Source: Candidatus Omnitrophota bacterium
Lineage (GTDB): Bacteria > Omnitrophota > Gorgyraeia > Gorgyraeales > Gorgyraeaceae
Direction of reading: 5' to 3'
Assembly (NCBI GenBank): GCA_018814825.1
Contig: JAHIYJ010000041.1
Span: forward strand, 1-37,293
Length of the DNA stretch: 37,293 nt
This document shows, piece after piece, positions 7,490-14,749 of this stretch. Positions within the stretch are counted from its first letter, which is position 1. The number at the start of each line of letters is the position of its first letter. The notes below the pieces were generated by a model. That model saw nothing but the letters and a program-made list of their open reading frames with translations. It had not been told where the DNA came from and searched no databases. The position numbers and the translations under genes are program-made.

Positions 7490-7935
7490 TAAGACATGCA
7501 AGAGCGCTGTTTTCCGGATTGATTTTATTATTATTTATCTCCGCTCCTTTTGCTTCAGCTGAAGAGGCTTCTGAATATACAGATGACCATATCAATTTAT
7601 ATTATTTTCACGGTACCTCTCGCTGCGCTAATTGTTACAAGATAGAACAATATACAGAAGAAGCTGTGGAAAAGTTTTTTGAAAAAGAACTTGCTTCCGG
7701 CAGGCTCGTCTACAAGACTATAGATGTAGACAAAAAAGAAAACGCGCATTTTGTCAGAGACTACCAGCTTTATACGAAGTCAGTGGTGCTTTCTGTAATG
7801 AAAGATGGCAGAGAGACAGCTTATAAGGATCTGGAAAAGATCTGGGGGTACATCGGCGACAGAGAGAGATTTTTGAATTATATAAAAGAAGAAACAAGTG
7901 CGTTTTTGGACAGATTAGATTCAAGGGCATATTGA
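7477..7935 (+). CDS. Exported thioredoxin-like protein, ArsF family
   Basis: A 152-aa protein with a clear signal peptide (residues 1-28, cleavage after ASA). The mature domain begins with NLYYFHGTSRCANCYKIE; the CANC pair (C50, C53) sits where a thioredoxin active site would be. This pattern matches the family often annotated as nitrophenyl-compound nitroreductase subunit ArsF, found in arsenic-type clusters. It would act in the periplasm, opposite the cytoplasmic CPKC protein, with the permease between them. Function is inferred from context. Confidence 0.7.
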   Translation: MDRVIRHARALFSGLILLLFISAPFASAEEASEYTDDHINLYYFHGTSRCANCYKIEQYTEEAVEKFFEKELASGRLVYKTIDVDKKENAHFVRDYQLYTKSVVLSVMKDGRETAYKDLEKIWGYIGDRERFLNYIKEETSAFLDRLDSRAY

Positions 7936-7968
7936 ATCAGGCTTGTATAACAGAAAAAGGGGGGGGTT

Positions 7969-8241
7969 GTGGACTGGAAGATATTTTTTGCCTCTTTTGG
8001 CGCTATATTCTTTGCGGAACTGGCGGATAAAACACAGCTGGTCGGGATTGGCATGTCAGCTAAATCAGGTAAGCCTCTAGCAGTCTGGCTGGGTTCCATA
8101 TCAGCGTATATCATTGTCACCGCGATAAGCGTATTGATAGGCGCGACCCTTGGAAGGTATGTCAAGCCTGAGATAATAAAATACACAGGCGCCGCGCTAT
8201 TCATAGTCATAGGCATATTGATGTTCGCAGGCAAACTCTAA
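7969..8241 (+). CDS. Half-size UPF0016/GDT1-family transporter
   Basis: A 90-aa protein with about three transmembrane segments starting at GTG 7969, after a G-rich ribosome-binding site. It carries one copy of the family signature (FAELADKTQLVGIGMSA, variant of ExGD[KR][TS]). Two-domain members (TMEM165/Gdt1, MneA) move Mn2+ or Ca2+; single-domain proteins like this presumably dimerise. Last gene of the DUF134 operon, supporting a metal-related role for the cluster. Confidence 0.78.
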   Translation: MDWKIFFASFGAIFFAELADKTQLVGIGMSAKSGKPLAVWLGSISAYIIVTAISVLIGATLGRYVKPEIIKYTGAALFIVIGILMFAGKL

Positions 8242-8250
8242 TGAACCTTC

Positions 8251-8293
8251 CTTAACTTGACAAAACTTACAATGTAAGAATCGTCAAGTTAAG
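8251..8293. repeat. TTAACTT-type inverted repeat
   Basis: CTTAACTTGAC (8251-8261) pairs perfectly with GTCAAGTTAAG (8283-8293); an inner CTTACA/TGTAAG pair (8266-8278) extends the symmetry. It follows the UPF0016 gene but has no T tract, so it could be a weak terminator or a dispersed hairpin. The arm sequence recurs in the terminator at 18066-18112. Confidence 0.7.
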
Positions 8294-8304
8294 CTAGTCT
8301 TATT

Positions 8305-8994
8305 ATGGATAGAAGATTCACCTTTATAGAACATCTGGAAGAATTAAGAAAAAGGCTGATTTGTGCCATTGCCTTTGTGGTGATAGCCTCAATTTTTACA
8401 TATGCCTTTACGGATAAGATTCTGATCTTTTTTTCAAGGCCGGTGGGCAGACTTGTTTTTATCGCACCCGCAGAAGCGTTTACAACCAGTATAAAGATAG
8501 CTATTTTTGGCGGGCTGTATATCTCCTCACCTTTTATTTTATACGAGATATGGCGGTTTATATCTTCCGGGTTAGAAGATGTCGAAAGAAAGTATGTATT
8601 ATTGTTCGGGATTTTTTCTTTCGTGCTTTTTTTGCTTGGAAGCCTCCTGGGTTATTTTATCATAGTACCTATAGGTTTGAAATTCCTGATGGCTTTCGGA
8701 ACAGAATACCTTAAACCGATGATCTCTGTAGGGAAGTACGTGTCATTTGTAATGAGCCTGTCGTTTGCCTTCGGTGTAGTATTCCAACTGCCAATGGCCA
8801 TATTGTTTCTTACCAAAATAGGCGTCGTCACGCCTCGTTTTCTATCCTCGAATCGGAAATACGCGATAGTAATAATCTTCATAGCCGCTGCCATCTTTAC
8901 CCCGCCGGACATCATCACGCAGTGCCTGATGGCCATACCTTTATGGGTGCTCTACGAAGTGAGTATATTTCTATCCAGGATAGCCAGTAAATAA
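8305..8994 (+). CDS. tatC: TatC, twin-arginine translocase subunit
   Basis: A 229-aa six-helix inner-membrane protein, the substrate-receptor subunit of the Tat pathway for folded proteins. The conserved cytoplasmic N-terminus FIEHLEELRKRL (7-18), the first periplasmic loop with RPVGRLVFIAP, and the AIFTPPDIITQ segment near the C-terminus are diagnostic. No tatA/tatB is adjacent. There is no obvious ribosome-binding site before the ATG. Confidence 0.92.
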   Translation: MDRRFTFIEHLEELRKRLICAIAFVVIASIFTYAFTDKILIFFSRPVGRLVFIAPAEAFTTSIKIAIFGGLYISSPFILYEIWRFISSGLEDVERKYVLLFGIFSFVLFLLGSLLGYFIIVPIGLKFLMAFGTEYLKPMISVGKYVSFVMSLSFAFGVVFQLPMAILFLTKIGVVTPRFLSSNRKYAIVIIFIAAAIFTPPDIITQCLMAIPLWVLYEVSIFLSRIASK

Positions 8995-9009
8995 TTTTTT
9001 AAAAAACAC

Positions 9010-9047
9010 TTGACAATCCCGATAAATGATACTATATTAGTATTATT
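9010..9047 (+). promoter_or_regulatory. Promoter and candidate operator of the Rrf2 stress operon
   Basis: TTGACA (9010-9015), 17-nt spacer, TATATT (9033-9038). An inverted repeat AATGATACTA-TAT-TAGTATTATT (9025-9047, one mismatched pair) covers the -10 box. This is a good candidate site for autoregulation by the Rrf2 protein encoded downstream. Confidence 0.75.
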
Positions 9048-9062
9048 AAGGAGGAGAGGCTT

Positions 9063-9458
9063 ATGAATTTTATTTCAAGGGATACGGATTATGCCGTAAG
9101 GGCGCTTATGTTCATGGCGAAGGGAGAGAAGGGAGAGATCATAACGGTTGATGAAATAGTGAGGAGGGAAAAGCTTCCGGAAAGGTTCTTAAGGCGGATC
9201 CTCCAGAAACTGGCGAAGAATGATATCCTGGTCTCATATAAGGGCAAAGACGGAGGCTTCTCTCTCTCGAAGGACGCTGACAGGATAAGGATAACTGATA
9301 TCATAAATATTTTTCAGGGACATGTTGATTTCGCGAAATGTCTGCTTAAGGGTAGAAAATGCCCCAATACTAACAGCTGTTCGTTCAGGAAAAAATTAAA
9401 AGATATAGGCGCTTACGTAAATAAAGAGTTAGGTAAAATAACTATAGGATCCCTGTGA
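9063..9458 (+). CDS. Rrf2-family Fe-S transcriptional regulator (NsrR/IscR-like)
   Basis: A 131-aa winged-helix regulator. The N-terminus [17 protein letters not shown], the [19 protein letters not shown] recognition region and the GGFSLSK wing are typical. C93, C100 and C106 match the three-cysteine Fe-S ligand pattern of NsrR and IscR. With hcp and a high-molecular-weight rubredoxin downstream, an NO- or redox-sensing role is likely; distinction from IscR cannot be made. ATG preceded by AAGGAGGAG. First gene of a long co-directional stress operon. Confidence 0.85.
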   Translation: MNFISRDTDYAVRALMFMAKGEKGEIITVDEIVRREKLPERFLRRILQKLAKNDILVSYKGKDGGFSLSKDADRIRITDIINIFQGHVDFAKCLLKGRKCPNTNSCSFRKKLKDIGAYVNKELGKITIGSL

Positions 9459-9478
9459 GACGTTGGAGGAGGCGCGAT

Positions 9479-9571
9479 ATGGCGAAGAGAAAGATCGTTA
9501 AGATAGATGAGGATAAATGTACCGGTTGTGGGCTATGTATACCTAACTGCGCTGAAGGCGCGCTCCAGTGA
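9479..9571 (+). pseudogene. 30-codon ferredoxin fragment
   Basis: An ATG with ribosome-binding site GGAGGAGG opens a 30-codon frame with one complete 4Fe-4S motif, C14-x2-C17-x2-C20-x3-C24, ending at TGA. It matches the beginning of the roughly 200-aa dicluster ferredoxin often next to hcp; after GALQ the homologous sequence is lost. No continuation is seen in other frames. It may be a remnant, or an unusually small peptide; the intact start and ribosome-binding site leave the second option open. Confidence 0.6.
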
Positions 9572-9605
9572 AAGAGATCACGATAGGTATAAGAGGTGAG
9601 GTAAA

Positions 9606-9869
9606 ATGAGTTTTTTTGAAGGGTGTCCCGGCTCAAAGAGAATACGCGAGCCGTTTCCCGAGAGTATAAAATGCGGGTGCGGTAAAGAAATAGAGATCTG
9701 GTCTGACGAGGTTGAGACAGTGTGCCCATATTGTAAGAAAAAGGCCAGTCGCAACATGCCCCAGTCGTGCCTTGACTGGTGCAAGATGGCCAAGGACTGT
9801 GTAGGTCCAGATAAATTCGAGAAATATAAAAAACATAAGAAAAGTGTACCAAAAAGTAGGGGGAGATAA
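9606..9869 (+). CDS. Small cysteine-rich zinc-ribbon-like protein
   Basis: An 87-aa hydrophilic protein with eight cysteines: C7 in GCPGS, C23/C25 and C40/C43 forming a zinc-ribbon-like pair (KCGCG...CPYC), and C55, C59, C65 in SCLDWCKMAKDC. Similar short stretches occur in anaerobes next to hcp or fused to HD-type phosphohydrolases, as far as I recall. Function is unknown. ATG follows GAGGTGAGG. It ends 2 nt before hcp, so the pair is probably co-translated. Confidence 0.6.
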   Translation: MSFFEGCPGSKRIREPFPESIKCGCGKEIEIWSDEVETVCPYCKKKASRNMPQSCLDWCKMAKDCVGPDKFEKYKKHKKSVPKSRGR

Positions 9870-9871
9870 AG

Positions 9872-11161
9872 ATGTTTTGTTATCAGTGCGAACAGACAGT
9901 GGCAGGGACCGGATGTACGAAGATAGGAGTCTGCGGTAAGAACGAGGATATACAGAGTCTCCAGGACATATTATTGTACGGGTTGAAGGGCATAGCCGCT
10001 TACGCGTATCACGCGAGAGAGCTGGGCGCGAAAGACGATGACGTAGACGCCTTTATGCATGAGGCGTTATTTAAGACAGTTACCAATGTAAGTTTTAATC
10101 TGGATCAGTACCTTAATATGGTATTAAAATGCGGCGAGATGAACCTAAAGGTCATGGAGCTTCTGGATAAGGCCCATACGGAGACATTTGGCAATCCTGC
10201 CCCTACAGAAGTTGAGACAGGCACCAGGAAAGGGCCCGGTATACTTATTACAGGGCATGATTTATTGGATCTGTATGAGTTACTGAAACAGACAGAGGGC
10301 ACGGGAATAAACATATACACCCACAGTGAGATGCTTCCGGCTCACGCTTATCCTGAGTTAAAGAAATTCAAACACCTGGCCGGCAATTACGGTGGCGCGT
10401 GGCAGGAACAGAAAAAGGAGTTCAAGGATTTTCCGGGGGCTATTCTCGCGACCACTAATTGTGTTTTGATGCCTCCTGAAAATACATATCTGGACAGGCT
10501 CTTTACCATAGGGATAACAGGCGTGCCGGGAGCCAATCACCTTCAATCAAGGGATCTTACTAAGCTGATAAAGACGGCAAAATCTCTCCCTTCATTACCT
10601 GAAAAGCTAGGGAAGAAAATAATGACGGGGTTTCATCACACGGCTGTGCTGGGACTGGCGGATAAAGTGGTTGGAGCCGTTAAGTCAGGGAAGATAAGAC
10701 ATTTCTTCCTCATAGGAGGATGCGACGGCGCAAAGCCAGGCCGAAATTATTACACGGAATTCGCGGAAAACGTTCCGAAGGACTGCGTGATCCTGACTCT
10801 GGCATGTGGAAAGTACCGTTTCAACAAACTTGATTTCGGTGATATTGACGGTATACCGAGACTACTGGACATAGGGCAGTGTAATGATGCGTATTCCGCC
10901 GTGCAGATCGCCGTGGCTCTGGCAGGAGCTTTTAAAACAGATGTGAACGGTTTGCCATTGACCCTGGTCCTTTCATGGTTCGAACAAAAAGCAGTTGCAA
11001 TACTCTTGTCTTTATTGTATCTTGGTATCAAGGGCATGTATATAGGGCCTACCCCGCCTGCCTTTATATCCAAGAGCATATTTAACGTGCTACAGCAGAA
11101 GTTTGATTTAAGATTGATAGGCGAACCTAAAAAAGATCTGGAAAACATACTGAAAAAATAA
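9872..11161 (+). CDS. hcp: Hydroxylamine reductase / hybrid cluster protein, class III
   Basis: The hybrid cluster protein reduces hydroxylamine in vitro and acts as an NO reductase in bacteria. The N-terminal cluster ligands C3, C6, C15 and C21 are present. The hybrid-cluster residues appear in order: GHD, the HSEMLPAH glutamate, [34 protein letters not shown] and SWFEQK. At 429 aa it lacks part of the helical domain of the ~550-aa class I/II enzymes, fitting class III. It is the core gene of the Rrf2-controlled operon. Confidence 0.93.
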   Translation: MFCYQCEQTVAGTGCTKIGVCGKNEDIQSLQDILLYGLKGIAAYAYHARELGAKDDDVDAFMHEALFKTVTNVSFNLDQYLNMVLKCGEMNLKVMELLDKAHTETFGNPAPTEVETGTRKGPGILITGHDLLDLYELLKQTEGTGINIYTHSEMLPAHAYPELKKFKHLAGNYGGAWQEQKKEFKDFPGAILATTNCVLMPPENTYLDRLFTIGITGVPGANHLQSRDLTKLIKTAKSLPSLPEKLGKKIMTGFHHTAVLGLADKVVGAVKSGKIRHFFLIGGCDGAKPGRNYYTEFAENVPKDCVILTLACGKYRFNKLDFGDIDGIPRLLDIGQCNDAYSAVQIAVALAGAFKTDVNGLPLTLVLSWFEQKAVAILLSLLYLGIKGMYIGPTPPAFISKSIFNVLQQKFDLRLIGEPKKDLENILKK

Positions 11162-11162
11162 C

Positions 11163-11858
11163 ATGGATCCTAACATACTGCATAATATAGGGTACGGTAT
11201 GTATATTGCCTCGTCTAACAAGGGCGAGGCAATAAACGGGCAGATAGCAAACACCGCGTTCCAGATAACCAGCGAACCGGTGACTATAGCCGTTAGCATA
11301 AACAAAAAAAATCTGACGCATGAATTTATCGAAGCAAGCTTGTGTTTCAGCCTATCGATACTCTTGGAAGATACACCCTTGAGCTTTATCGGCAGGTTTG
11401 GCTTCAGGTCAGGCCGGGAGGAGAACAAGTTCAAGGACATTAAATTCGAGAGACTTGCCTCAGGTTGTCCTGTCGTGTTGGATCATTGTATAGGATATCT
11501 TGAGGCAAAGGTCATAAATAAGCTCGATTGTGGGACGCATACGCTTTTTATAGGAGAGATGACGGAATCAAAGGTCTTAAGAAGTGGAAAACCACTGACA
11601 TACGACTATTACCACCAGGTCAAACGCGGAACAACCCCAAAGACTGCACCGACATTTATTAAAGGAGAAGAAGATATAAGGTCAGGAGATCGTAAGACGC
11701 AAAAGTATCGATGCACTGTTTGTAACTATATATATGATCCTGCAAATGGCGACCCTGACAGCGGTATACAGCCAGGCACGGCATTTGAAGATATACCGGA
11801 CAACTGGAAATGCCCCATATGCGGGGTCGCAAAAGACAAGTTCGTAAAAGAAACCTAG
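11163..11858 (+). CDS. hrb: High-molecular-weight rubredoxin (flavin reductase-rubredoxin fusion)
   Basis: A 231-aa fusion. Residues about 1-155 form an FMN-binding flavin-reductase-like domain ([15 protein letters not shown] near 25-39), and residues about 181-229 form a rubredoxin with iron ligands C184, C187, C217 and C220. In Moorella such a protein (Hrb) passes electrons from NAD(P)H to a flavodiiron NO/O2 reductase. Here only the first 20 codons of such a flavodiiron gene remain downstream. Starts 1 nt after the hcp stop. Confidence 0.9.
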   Translation: MDPNILHNIGYGMYIASSNKGEAINGQIANTAFQITSEPVTIAVSINKKNLTHEFIEASLCFSLSILLEDTPLSFIGRFGFRSGREENKFKDIKFERLASGCPVVLDHCIGYLEAKVINKLDCGTHTLFIGEMTESKVLRSGKPLTYDYYHQVKRGTTPKTAPTFIKGEEDIRSGDRKTQKYRCTVCNYIYDPANGDPDSGIQPGTAFEDIPDNWKCPICGVAKDKFVKET

Positions 11859-11860
11859 CC

Positions 11861-11900
11861 TAACTTTACACTTTCTGTGTGTCAGGAAAGTGTAAAGTTA
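11861..11900. repeat. Perfect 15-bp inverted repeat after hrb
   Basis: TAACTTTACACTTTC (11861-11875) pairs perfectly with GAAAGTGTAAAGTTA (11886-11900) around a 10-nt loop. There is no T tract, so it is a weak terminator, an RNA processing/stability hairpin or a relative of the other TTAACTT hairpins. Confidence 0.75.
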
Positions 11901-11911
11901 ACTGTAACTAT

Positions 11912-11974
11912 ATGAAAGCATTTGAGATAAAAAAAGGGATATATTGGGTAGGGGCGATAGCTGGAAGAGATTAG
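11912..11974 (+). pseudogene. 20-codon remnant of a flavodiiron protein (FprA) start
   Basis: ATG at 11912 opens a frame reading MKAFEIKKGIYWVGAI followed by four residues and TAG. This is the characteristic N-terminus of FprA/flavodiiron NO or O2 reductases (MKAxEIxxGIYWVGAIDW). The rest of the roughly 400-codon gene is absent; 32 nt later rubrerythrin begins. I read it as a deletion remnant. A hairpin (11861-11900) sits just upstream. Confidence 0.65.
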
Positions 11975-12006
11975 ATCTAAAATAAAACAAACCATAGGGG
12001 GGTAAA

Positions 12007-12579
12007 ATGAAGCTTAAGGGTAGTAAGACAGAGAAAAACTTACTGGCAGCGTTTGCCGGAGAATCACAGGCCAGGAATCGATATACCTATTTCGCGGGCG
12101 TCGCGAAAAAAGCCGGCTATGAGCAAATAGTGGGAATATTCCTGGAGACTGCGGATAATGAGAAGGAACACGCTAAGAGATTCTTCAAGCTGCTTCAGGG
12201 GGGCGAAGTTGAGATAACGGCGTCGTATCCCGCTGGGATAATAGGAGATACGCCGCAGAATCTAGAGGCGGCGGCAGCGGGCGAGCATCTAGAATGGACC
12301 AAACTCTACAAAGAGAGTGCGGACGTGGCCCGTCAGGAAGGTTTCAAAGAAGTGGCTGAGCAATTTGACGAGATAGCTAAGGTAGAAGTGGAGCACGAAA
12401 AAAGGTACAGGAAACTGTTAGATAACATAAAAAGCGGCAAGGTTTTCAGGAAGGACAAGATAATTAAATGGAGATGCAGGAACTGTGGACGCGTCATAGA
12501 GTCCAACGAAGCGCCTGGCAAATGCCCTGCATGCGAACATCCGCAGGCCTATTTTGAGTTGATCTGCGAAAATTATTAA
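12007..12579 (+). CDS. rbr: Rubrerythrin
   Basis: A 190-aa peroxide-scavenging protein of anaerobes. The four-helix ferritin-like domain carries the diiron ligands (E19 in AGESQARNRY, E52xxH55, E127xxH130 and the GEHLEW segment), and the C-terminal rubredoxin-like domain has C157, C160, C173 and C176. ATG is preceded by GGGGGG and a short A-rich spacer. It takes electrons from rubredoxin-type donors such as the Hrb encoded upstream. Confidence 0.95.
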   Translation: MKLKGSKTEKNLLAAFAGESQARNRYTYFAGVAKKAGYEQIVGIFLETADNEKEHAKRFFKLLQGGEVEITASYPAGIIGDTPQNLEAAAAGEHLEWTKLYKESADVARQEGFKEVAEQFDEIAKVEVEHEKRYRKLLDNIKSGKVFRKDKIIKWRCRNCGRVIESNEAPGKCPACEHPQAYFELICENY

Positions 12580-12602
12580 ATAGCGGCCGGAACGGAGCAA
12601 GT

Positions 12603-13169
12603 ATGAGGATATTAGGCATAAACGGAAGCCCTAGAATAGGCGGGAATACCGATATCCTGCTTGACAGGGTGCTAGAAGGCGCAAGAGCCAATAACGCTGA
12701 CACGGATAAGATTATTCTTAATAATCTGAAATTCTCCCCATGTCAGGAATGTGAGAGTGTCAATAATGAGGGAGAGTGCGTGATAAAAGACGACATGCAT
12801 GACCTTTACAAAAAAATCAAAGACGCTGATGTAATCGCGCTTGCCTCGCCGATATTCTTCGGAAGCCTCAGCGCGCAGACAAAGATAATGGTGGACCGCT
12901 TCCAGTGTCTCTGGCGGTTAAAATATATATTGAATAAGGACACTGGATATAAAAGGAAAAAAGGCGTTTTTGTATCCGTGGAAGGGTCTGACAGGGAAGA
13001 TTTTTTTGATAACGCGCGGTCAATAGTCAAAAACCTGTTTGCCACCATCAACGCTGAATACACGGAGGAACTGTTCTGTTCCAAGGTAGACGAAAAAGCC
13101 AGTATTTTAAAACATGCCGGATGCCTCAAAAAGGCGTTTGAGCTTGGCGCTAGATTAACCAGGGGGTAA
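12603..13169 (+). CDS. NAD(P)H-dependent FMN reductase / iron-sulfur flavoprotein-like
   Basis: A 188-aa flavodoxin-like protein. The N-terminus ILGINGSPRIGGNTDIL (3-19) binds FMN phosphate, and SPIFFGSLSAQTKIMVDRF (about 82-100) is the second FMN loop. C47, C50 and C59 in PCQEC...GEC resemble the compact cysteine motif of iron-sulfur flavoproteins, but only three are clear. Likely an electron carrier/reductase for the surrounding redox enzymes. Confidence 0.78.
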   Translation: MRILGINGSPRIGGNTDILLDRVLEGARANNADTDKIILNNLKFSPCQECESVNNEGECVIKDDMHDLYKKIKDADVIALASPIFFGSLSAQTKIMVDRFQCLWRLKYILNKDTGYKRKKGVFVSVEGSDREDFFDNARSIVKNLFATINAEYTEELFCSKVDEKASILKHAGCLKKAFELGARLTRG

Positions 13170-13173
13170 AGTC

Positions 13174-13650
13174 ATGGGGAATATTTTCACTGCGAGTGAA
13201 ATAGCGGAGATGGGAGTGAAGATAGAAGAGAACGGAAGGGATTTTTATCAGGAGGCGGCGCGCAAATCAAAAAACGAGTCTGTGGCAAAGGTTTTTGAGC
13301 TGCTGGCCGGTGAGGAGGAAGACCACATAAGGAAGTTCGAGGCTATCCTATCCAGGGTTAAAAAATATGAGCCAAGCGAGGCCTATCCCAACGAATATTT
13401 CAGTTATATAAGATCTCTATCCGGAGAATATGTTTTTACGAAAGAGAAGAAGGGTGCCCAGATCGCCGGAATTATCAAGACCGATAAAGAAGCGGTTGAT
13501 CTGGGCATAGGGTTTGAGAAGGACTCTATTTTATTTTATGAGGAAATGAAAAAATTCGTACTGGAAGAGGAGAAGAGTGTTGTAGATAAGCTTCTGGAAC
13601 AGGAAAAGATCCATTTGAGAAAGCTTAACGAGCTCAGGAGGGCTTTATGA
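13174..13650 (+). CDS. Ferritin-like diiron protein (rubrerythrin family, no rubredoxin domain)
   Basis: A 158-aa all-helical protein. Diiron ligand patterns are visible: EENGRDFYQEAA (about 18-29), GEEEDHIRKFEAIL (about 45-58), GFEKDSILFYEEM (about 112-124) and LEQEKIHLRKL (about 141-151). It lacks the rubredoxin-like tail of the rubrerythrin upstream. It is probably a peroxide-reducing or iron-handling protein. Overlaps the glutaredoxin start by ATGA. Confidence 0.8.
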   Translation: MGNIFTASEIAEMGVKIEENGRDFYQEAARKSKNESVAKVFELLAGEEEDHIRKFEAILSRVKKYEPSEAYPNEYFSYIRSLSGEYVFTKEKKGAQIAGIIKTDKEAVDLGIGFEKDSILFYEEMKKFVLEEEKSVVDKLLEQEKIHLRKLNELRRAL

Positions 13651-13883
13651 CAAAGACAGTAAAGATTTTTTCGACTTCAACGTGTCCTTATTGCACCATG
13701 GCCAAGGATTTTTTAAAAAATAATAATATAGTGTTCGAGGACGTAAACGTCGGAACTGACCAGGCCGCGGCCAAAGAAATGATGGACAAGTCCGGCCAGA
13801 TGGGAGTGCCTGTACTGGATATCGGAGGGGAGATAATAGTGGGTTTTGACAAGGAGGCTATAACCAGAGCGCTTGGGATATGA
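13647..13883 (+). CDS. Glutaredoxin-like protein (NrdH type)
   Basis: A 78-aa thioredoxin-fold protein with active site C13-P-Y-C16 (STCPYCTMAK) and the cis-Pro loop GVPVLDIGGEIIVGFD (about 53-68). It is cytoplasmic and reduces disulfides. It overlaps both neighbours by four nucleotides (ATGA), so translation is coupled to the ferritin-like gene and to ogg. Confidence 0.9.
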   Translation: MTKTVKIFSTSTCPYCTMAKDFLKNNNIVFEDVNVGTDQAAAKEMMDKSGQMGVPVLDIGGEIIVGFDKEAITRALGI

Positions 13884-14509
13884 GAGACCTTCTTGAGGAA
13901 TACAGGCGGAAAAAACCTGACATAAAAAAAAGATTAAATGAGTTCAGGCGGGTTTATAAAAAGAGTGACAAAGACATATTTGCTGAATTATGCTTCTGTA
14001 TCTTCACGCCTCAGGCAAAGGCGGTTTTATGTGACTCCGCGGTAAAGAGGTTAAAGGCCAAAGGCCTTTTATTCAAAGGTGCCTCTGGTGATATAAGGCG
14101 GTGTCTGAGCGGCGTGCGCTTTCCGAATAATAAGGCCAGATACTTAATAGAGGCCAGGCGGGTTTTTAAGAACGGAAAACAACTGGGTATAAAAAATAAA
14201 ATAGATTTAAAAGATTTACAGAAAACCCGCGATTGGATCGCGAAGTATGTGAAGGGGGTCGGGTATAAAGAGGCCAGTCATTTTCTAAGGAATATAGGGC
14301 TCGGCAAGGATATGGCTATACTTGACAGGCATATCCTGAAAAACCTGAAACGGTATGGCGTGATCAAAAAGATACCGGAGAGCCTGAGCAGAAAAGAATA
14401 CATAAAGATAGAAGAGAGGATGAGAGATTTTTTTAAACAGTTGAATATCCCCATGGAAGAGGTGGATCTGTTGTTCTGGTCCAGGGAAACAGGGGTGATA
14501 TTCAAATAA
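13880..14509 (+). CDS. ogg: N-glycosylase/DNA lyase, Ogg2 type
   Basis: An 8-oxoguanine DNA glycosylase of the Ogg2 family best known from archaea and Thermotoga. The 209-aa protein has the helix-hairpin-helix KYVKGVGYKEASHFLRNIG with catalytic Lys130, and AILDRHIL with Asp149; these match the K129/D147 pair of the Methanocaldococcus enzyme. It ends the Rrf2 operon, so removal of oxidised bases seems to be co-regulated with peroxide and NO detoxification. Confidence 0.88.
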   Translation: MRDLLEEYRRKKPDIKKRLNEFRRVYKKSDKDIFAELCFCIFTPQAKAVLCDSAVKRLKAKGLLFKGASGDIRRCLSGVRFPNNKARYLIEARRVFKNGKQLGIKNKIDLKDLQKTRDWIAKYVKGVGYKEASHFLRNIGLGKDMAILDRHILKNLKRYGVIKKIPESLSRKEYIKIEERMRDFFKQLNIPMEEVDLLFWSRETGVIFK

Positions 14510-14525
14510 CCGCGGGAGGCATAGC

Positions 14526-14606
14526 ATGGATATTACTATAAGGTATATGCTAAGACCTGTAGCCCACTGCAAAGAGGGTTGCTGTATAGGCCCCGTACCC
14601 TTGTAG
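14526..14606 (+). CDS. Possible 26-aa cysteine-containing peptide
   Basis: After GGGAGG (14514-14519), ATG at 14526 opens 26 codons: a basic N-terminal half and then AHCKEGCCIGPVPL. The stop codon falls in the loop of the hairpin at 14590-14614. The good ribosome-binding site and co-directional position right after ogg are the only support; I do not recognise it and it may be chance or a gene remnant. Confidence 0.3.
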   Translation: MDITIRYMLRPVAHCKEGCCIGPVPL

Positions 14607-14614
14607 TACGGGGC
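14590..14614. repeat. GCCCCGTAC hairpin, copy 1
   Basis: GCCCCGTAC (14590-14598), 7-nt loop, GTACGGGGC (14606-14614). It lies after the Rrf2 operon but lacks a T tract. The same arm core occurs at 23328-23361. A full CAAACCCGCAT palindrome follows 41 nt later. Confidence 0.7.
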
Positions 14615-14655
14615 ATGCTCCTGGGCATGAGCCTAAACTGCCTTAAATATTTATT

Positions 14656-14701
14656 CCCAAACCCGCATCGCAATTCAATTTAATTGCGATGCGGGTTTGG
14701 G
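14656..14701. repeat. CAAACCCGCAT palindromic element, copy 1
   Basis: A 20-bp perfect arm (14656-14675) pairs with 14682-14701 around the loop CAATTT. The arm reads CCCAAACCCGCATCGCAATT. Near-identical elements lie at 28578-28616 and 31471-31509, and a half copy at 23419-23447. Intergenic 14510-14787 otherwise holds only the possible peptide, the GCCCCGTAC hairpin and the promoter of the next gene. Confidence 0.85.
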
Positions 14702-14749
14702 GTTCCTACGGAAACGGCCCCAACTTTTTTCGGGAAATGGTCTTTTGCC

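Noticed and set aside
8257-8262. TTGACA as a tatC -35 box
   Set aside because: No acceptable -10 hexamer at 16-18 nt; the hexamer is part of the inverted repeat.
9569-9571. TGA of the ferredoxin fragment as a selenocysteine codon
   Set aside because: Readthrough meets a TAG after four codons and no ferredoxin sequence follows.
9442-9852. 136-codon minus-strand frame opposite the Cys-rich gene
   Set aside because: Antisense to the coherent stress operon and without motifs.
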